Shown piece by piece: positions 61,427 through 64,000 of a stretch of 64,000 nucleotides of DNA (within the stretch, counting starts at the first letter, position 1; each line of letters opens with the position of its first letter). The notes beneath the pieces are model-generated. The model was given only the letters and a program-made list of their open reading frames with translations. It ran no database searches and was not told the DNA's origin. Position numbers and translations under genes: made by a program. Location: the NCBI GenBank assembly GCA_963976795.1, contig CAXBLT010000001.1, positions 62,001-126,000 of the forward strand, written 5' to 3'. This DNA comes from UBA7359 sp963976795 (lineage in GTDB: Bacteria; Pseudomonadota; Gammaproteobacteria; Eutrophobiales; Eutrophobiaceae).

Positions 61427-62131
61427 ATGTTAATAATTCCAGTTCTTGATCTAAGTCGCGGTGTGGTTGTTCATGCAAAACAAGGTGAAAGAAACTTGTA
61501 TCAACCTATCACCTCAGTCATATCATTAAGTTCCGAACCAGAGTCTGTCCTCTCTGCATTTCTCGAATTATACCCGTTCAAAATAATTTATATTGCTGAT
61601 CTTGATGCTATTCAGGGGATTGATAATCAGTACGCTTTAATTAAAGAACTTTCAACAAAATTTAATCAATGTGAGTTTTGGGTAGATGCAGGCATTGAGT
61701 CTATACAAAACAATAAATGTAATTTTAAAAGCAATAATATAAGACAAATTTTAGGTTCAGAAAATATATTGCCGCCAGAATTACTTGCTGAAATCCTCAA
61801 TGAGAATCCCGATATTCTTTTATCGCTAGATTTTAATGAAACGGGTTTACTGGAAAACGCTTATTTACTTGATGAAACAAGTTTATGGCCCAAACAGATC
61901 ATTGTCATGATGCTACACCGAGTGGGTTTAAATAAAGGTGTTGACATAACCTGTCTGAAGAAAGTCTTAAAACTCACTAGTAATCACAAAATCTTTGCTG
62001 CAGGTGGCGTACAAAACCTAAAAAACCTGTGTCAATTGCATAAAATAGGCGTAAACGGAGTATTGCTCGCTTCTGCACTGCACAACGGGTCAATAACCCA
62101 AGATGAGTTATATTTGATTGCGAAACAATAG
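61427..62131 (+). CDS. HisA/HisF-like TIM-barrel protein of the C1-cofactor cluster
   Basis: A 234-residue beta/alpha barrel starting MLIIPVLDLSRGVVVHAKQG, with IIYIADLDAIQG and a C-terminal FAAGGVQNLKNLCQL phosphate-binding turn. It belongs to the HisA/HisF-related group found in methanogens and H4MPT-using methylotrophs rather than to true histidine synthesis. No his genes are nearby and the barrel half-repeats are diverged. It could supply a step in the furan or pterin cofactor, but no activity is assigned by sequence. Confidence 0.82.
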   Translation: MLIIPVLDLSRGVVVHAKQGERNLYQPITSVISLSSEPESVLSAFLELYPFKIIYIADLDAIQGIDNQYALIKELSTKFNQCEFWVDAGIESIQNNKCNFKSNNIRQILGSENILPPELLAEILNENPDILLSLDFNETGLLENAYLLDETSLWPKQIIVMMLHRVGLNKGVDITCLKKVLKLTSNHKIFAAGGVQNLKNLCQLHKIGVNGVLLASALHNGSITQDELYLIAKQ

Positions 62132-62353
62132 TTTACATTGAAAATTTTCCCTCTACGGGCTTTAAACTACTTCACTTAAAATTAAGATTGGCGATATACT
62201 CTAGACAATACGTTTTAATTTGGGTCTTGTTTTTTCTCGGCGCAAGAATAAATCATAGATACAAGACTCCATTTATATAGGCATTAATAATGTCATGAGA
62301 CCAACCGTTCAAATATCAATGTTTGCAAACCTGCTCGCTCCAAGGGTGTCATT

Positions 62354-64000
62354 TTGATATATCGTTTATATTCTTTTACTGTTACATCTTTTTTTCAATA
62401 CTTAGTTGTCTTGCTAACGCTTGCCCTCATGCCTGCTATATGTTTTACACCGGGACAACTACCACTCAAAGTAGGCATCTACGACAACCCTCCTTTCGTT
62501 TTTATGGATGACAATGGTATTCCTAGAGGTTTCGATATTGAAATGCTCAATAATGTCGCGGCTCAGGAAGGTTGGTCACTTGAGTATGTCTTTGATGAAT
62601 GGTCTGTTTTGCTGGAAAAAACCCGTATGGGGGAAATTGATCTACTGATGGGGATCGCCTATACCGAAGAACGAGACAAATTCCTGGACTTTGGCGATGT
62701 TGAGTTTTTCTCTACATGGGGAGCAGTATCCGCTCTCGCTGAATCAAACATCCAGGATATTAGTGATTTAGACACCAAACCTGTCGCCGTGCTTAAAAAT
62801 GATAAAATTGCCGAAGACTTCAAACAACATTGTTTACACGTCGGTGTGCAGCCTATCTTCTTTGAAGTAGACACTTATGCTGAAGCGTTCAAATTAATAG
62901 AATCTGGCGAGGTTTTAGCCAGTATAAGCAGTAATATTTATGCATTGCGCCACGCCAAACACTTTAACGCACAATTGGTACCAATCGAATTCGCACCAAC
63001 CTTAAGTACATTAGCTTTTCCAATTGGCCGGCACAAAGACATATCAAAAACTATTAGCAACCGCGTCTGGCGTTTAAAAAGAGACAAGTCCTCAATTTAC
63101 TATCGTCTTTATGACAGATGGTTTAGTGGAGAAAAATTAATCGGACTCACCCATGATGAACATGCCTGGATTAAAAAACATCCTGTAATTCGCCTTGCTC
63201 TGGTATCAGATAATCCTCCATATCATTTCTTTGACAGCAATGGAAAGTTTTCTGGGCTGGCCGCTGACTTTTTTGAACTCTTTCAAAAAGATTTAGATAT
63301 AAACATTGAAGTGGTCAACGCAAGAAGCCAAAAAGAAATTCTGGAGATGCTTGCCAATAAAGAAGTTGATGTCATCCCTTCGCTAAACCCGCTTGCTGAG
63401 CATGAAGAATACTTGCAGTTTTCTGATGACTTTCTTCATTATAGTTATGCCATCGTGGCTCGAAGAGTGGACGCTACCATTAAAAATGAGTCTGATCTTT
63501 CCGGTAAAAGAGTTGTTCTCCTTAAAGGTTTTCCCGCTAACGATGCTTTGATTAGAAGACATCCAGACCTGGATTATTCATACGCGGCAACCCCATTCGA
63601 AGCCTTGCTTCAGGTTACTGAAGGTAAAGCCGACGCAACAGTATTGTTACATGCAGCTTCAGTTGACTTGATGAATCGCAATGAGATATTCGATCTTGAC
63701 ATAAAAACTGTCTTACCTTGGGGTGGAGGTAAAGGCAGTATTGGCGTAAGAAAGGACTGGCCTGAATTCGTATCTATTTTAAATAAAGAGTTACAAGCAA
63801 CGCCTGAAAATATAAAAACAAATATCTTCAATAAATGGGTTTATCCCGAACGGCGTATCCTGGATATAAAACGGCTAGTACTTACTAAAGAAGAAAAAGT
63901 CTGGCTTCGAAAATATGGTGAAATAACACTTGGATTCACCCCAAATATAGAACCGTTGATTGTTGTCTCAGAAGATGGAAGTCTTTCTGGCATTCTCATC
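62354..64000 (+). CDS. Multi-domain periplasmic solute-binding sensor, 3-prime end missing
   Basis: The frame is open to the window end (549 codons). It has a signal-type start from TTG at 62354, with AAGGG about 9 bases upstream and the hydrophobic stretch FQYLVVLLTLALMPAICF. It then has two full SBP_bac_3 domains (PLKVGIYDNPPFVFMDDNGI and VIRLALVSDNPPYHFFDSNG) and the start of a third (EITLGFTPNIEPLIVVSEDG). The linkers LTHDEHAWIKKHP and LTKEEKVWLRKYG are typical of BvgS-like histidine kinases or diguanylate cyclases. An amino-acid-type ligand is likely; the output domain lies outside. Confidence 0.82.
   Translation, partial: MIYRLYSFTVTSFFQYLVVLLTLALMPAICFTPGQLPLKVGIYDNPPFVFMDDNGIPRGFDIEMLNNVAAQEGWSLEYVFDEWSVLLEKTRMGEIDLLMGIAYTEERDKFLDFGDVEFFSTWGAVSALAESNIQDISDLDTKPVAVLKNDKIAEDFKQHCLHVGVQPIFFEVDTYAEAFKLIESGEVLASISSNIYALRHAKHFNAQLVPIEFAPTLSTLAFPIGRHKDISKTISNRVWRLKRDKSSIYYRLYDRWFSGEKLIGLTHDEHAWIKKHPVIRLALVSDNPPYHFFDSNGKFSGLAADFFELFQKDLDINIEVVNARSQKEILEMLANKEVDVIPSLNPLAEHEEYLQFSDDFLHYSYAIVARRVDATIKNESDLSGKRVVLLKGFPANDALIRRHPDLDYSYAATPFEALLQVTEGKADATVLLHAASVDLMNRNEIFDLDIKTVLPWGGGKGSIGVRKDWPEFVSILNKELQATPENIKTNIFNKWVYPERRILDIKRLVLTKEEKVWLRKYGEITLGFTPNIEPLIVVSEDGSLSGILI

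Noticed and set aside
61427..62131. True histidine biosynthesis hisA
   Set aside because: No other his genes nearby, and context and divergence fit the HisA-related group of C1-cofactor clusters.

Overview
The window is AT-rich, gene-dense gammaproteobacterial DNA. The lineage call rests on RoxA, CmoA/CmoB, TrhO, EttA, a system I cytochrome c maturation operon, class Ia NrdAB with DnaA and NrdR sites, and a PilW-like lipoprotein. One metabolic clue stands out. A compact operon at 57442-61422, with a HisA-like gene diverging from it, holds homologues of archaeal methanofuran enzymes plus PabB, which makes the p-aminobenzoate needed for methanopterin. This points to a methylotroph or methanotroph oxidising formaldehyde through tetrahydromethanopterin and a methanofuran-type cofactor. 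The genus cannot be fixed from the sequence. I saw no tRNA, rRNA, CRISPR array or intact insertion sequence.

Layout. 1-9525: a decayed transposase end, an NnrU-like membrane protein, small and secreted unknowns, roxA with a GNAT gene, an ammonium transporter with a membrane-anchored Ser/Thr kinase, a peroxiredoxin, and cysK followed by a 28-residue Cys-rich ORF. 9860-14434: a SEL1 lipoprotein and lactate-permease pair, a tail-anchored unknown, a collapsed DUF3095 gene, and a PilW-like lipoprotein. 15173-18392: a near-perfect FNR/ANR box, anaerobic hemN with a PhyH dioxygenase, and a hemerythrin. 18555-26742: ccmABCDEFGHI plus a second CcmI-like gene with no normal start codon. 26807-31650: small housekeeping genes, ettA, and an atypical kinase/PP2C phosphatase pair.

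32099-37341: a His-rich DUF2946-like protein with an outer-membrane protein, a VanY-type peptidase, and PHA synthase with an upstream palindrome plus a parvulin. 37409-41886: a PQQ sugar dehydrogenase, then cmoB-cmoA-GST-trhO, which covers most of wobble-uridine cmo5U synthesis. 42089-51232: a J-domain/PilZ protein, a one-subunit molybdopterin oxidoreductase, a dead MocR-type regulator, an unknown gene, four 14-bp direct repeats, a MoxR ATPase/VWA pair, and a response regulator with TPRs plus histidine kinase. 51459-56063: nrdAB with a DnaA box, twin NrdR-type boxes and a sigma-70 promoter, then a hairpin string and a 54-residue small gene. 56069-64000: a chemoreceptor, the C1-cofactor cluster, and the start of a large periplasmic sensor that runs off the window.

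Two wider patterns emerge. Strings of back-to-back hairpins follow several plus-strand genes (1290-1404, 25524-25659, 31742-31790, 55739-55812). Gene decay is also visible at five places: the transposase end, DUF3095, a DUF4124-like ORF, the MocR-type regulator and, less certainly, the start-less CcmI paralogue.
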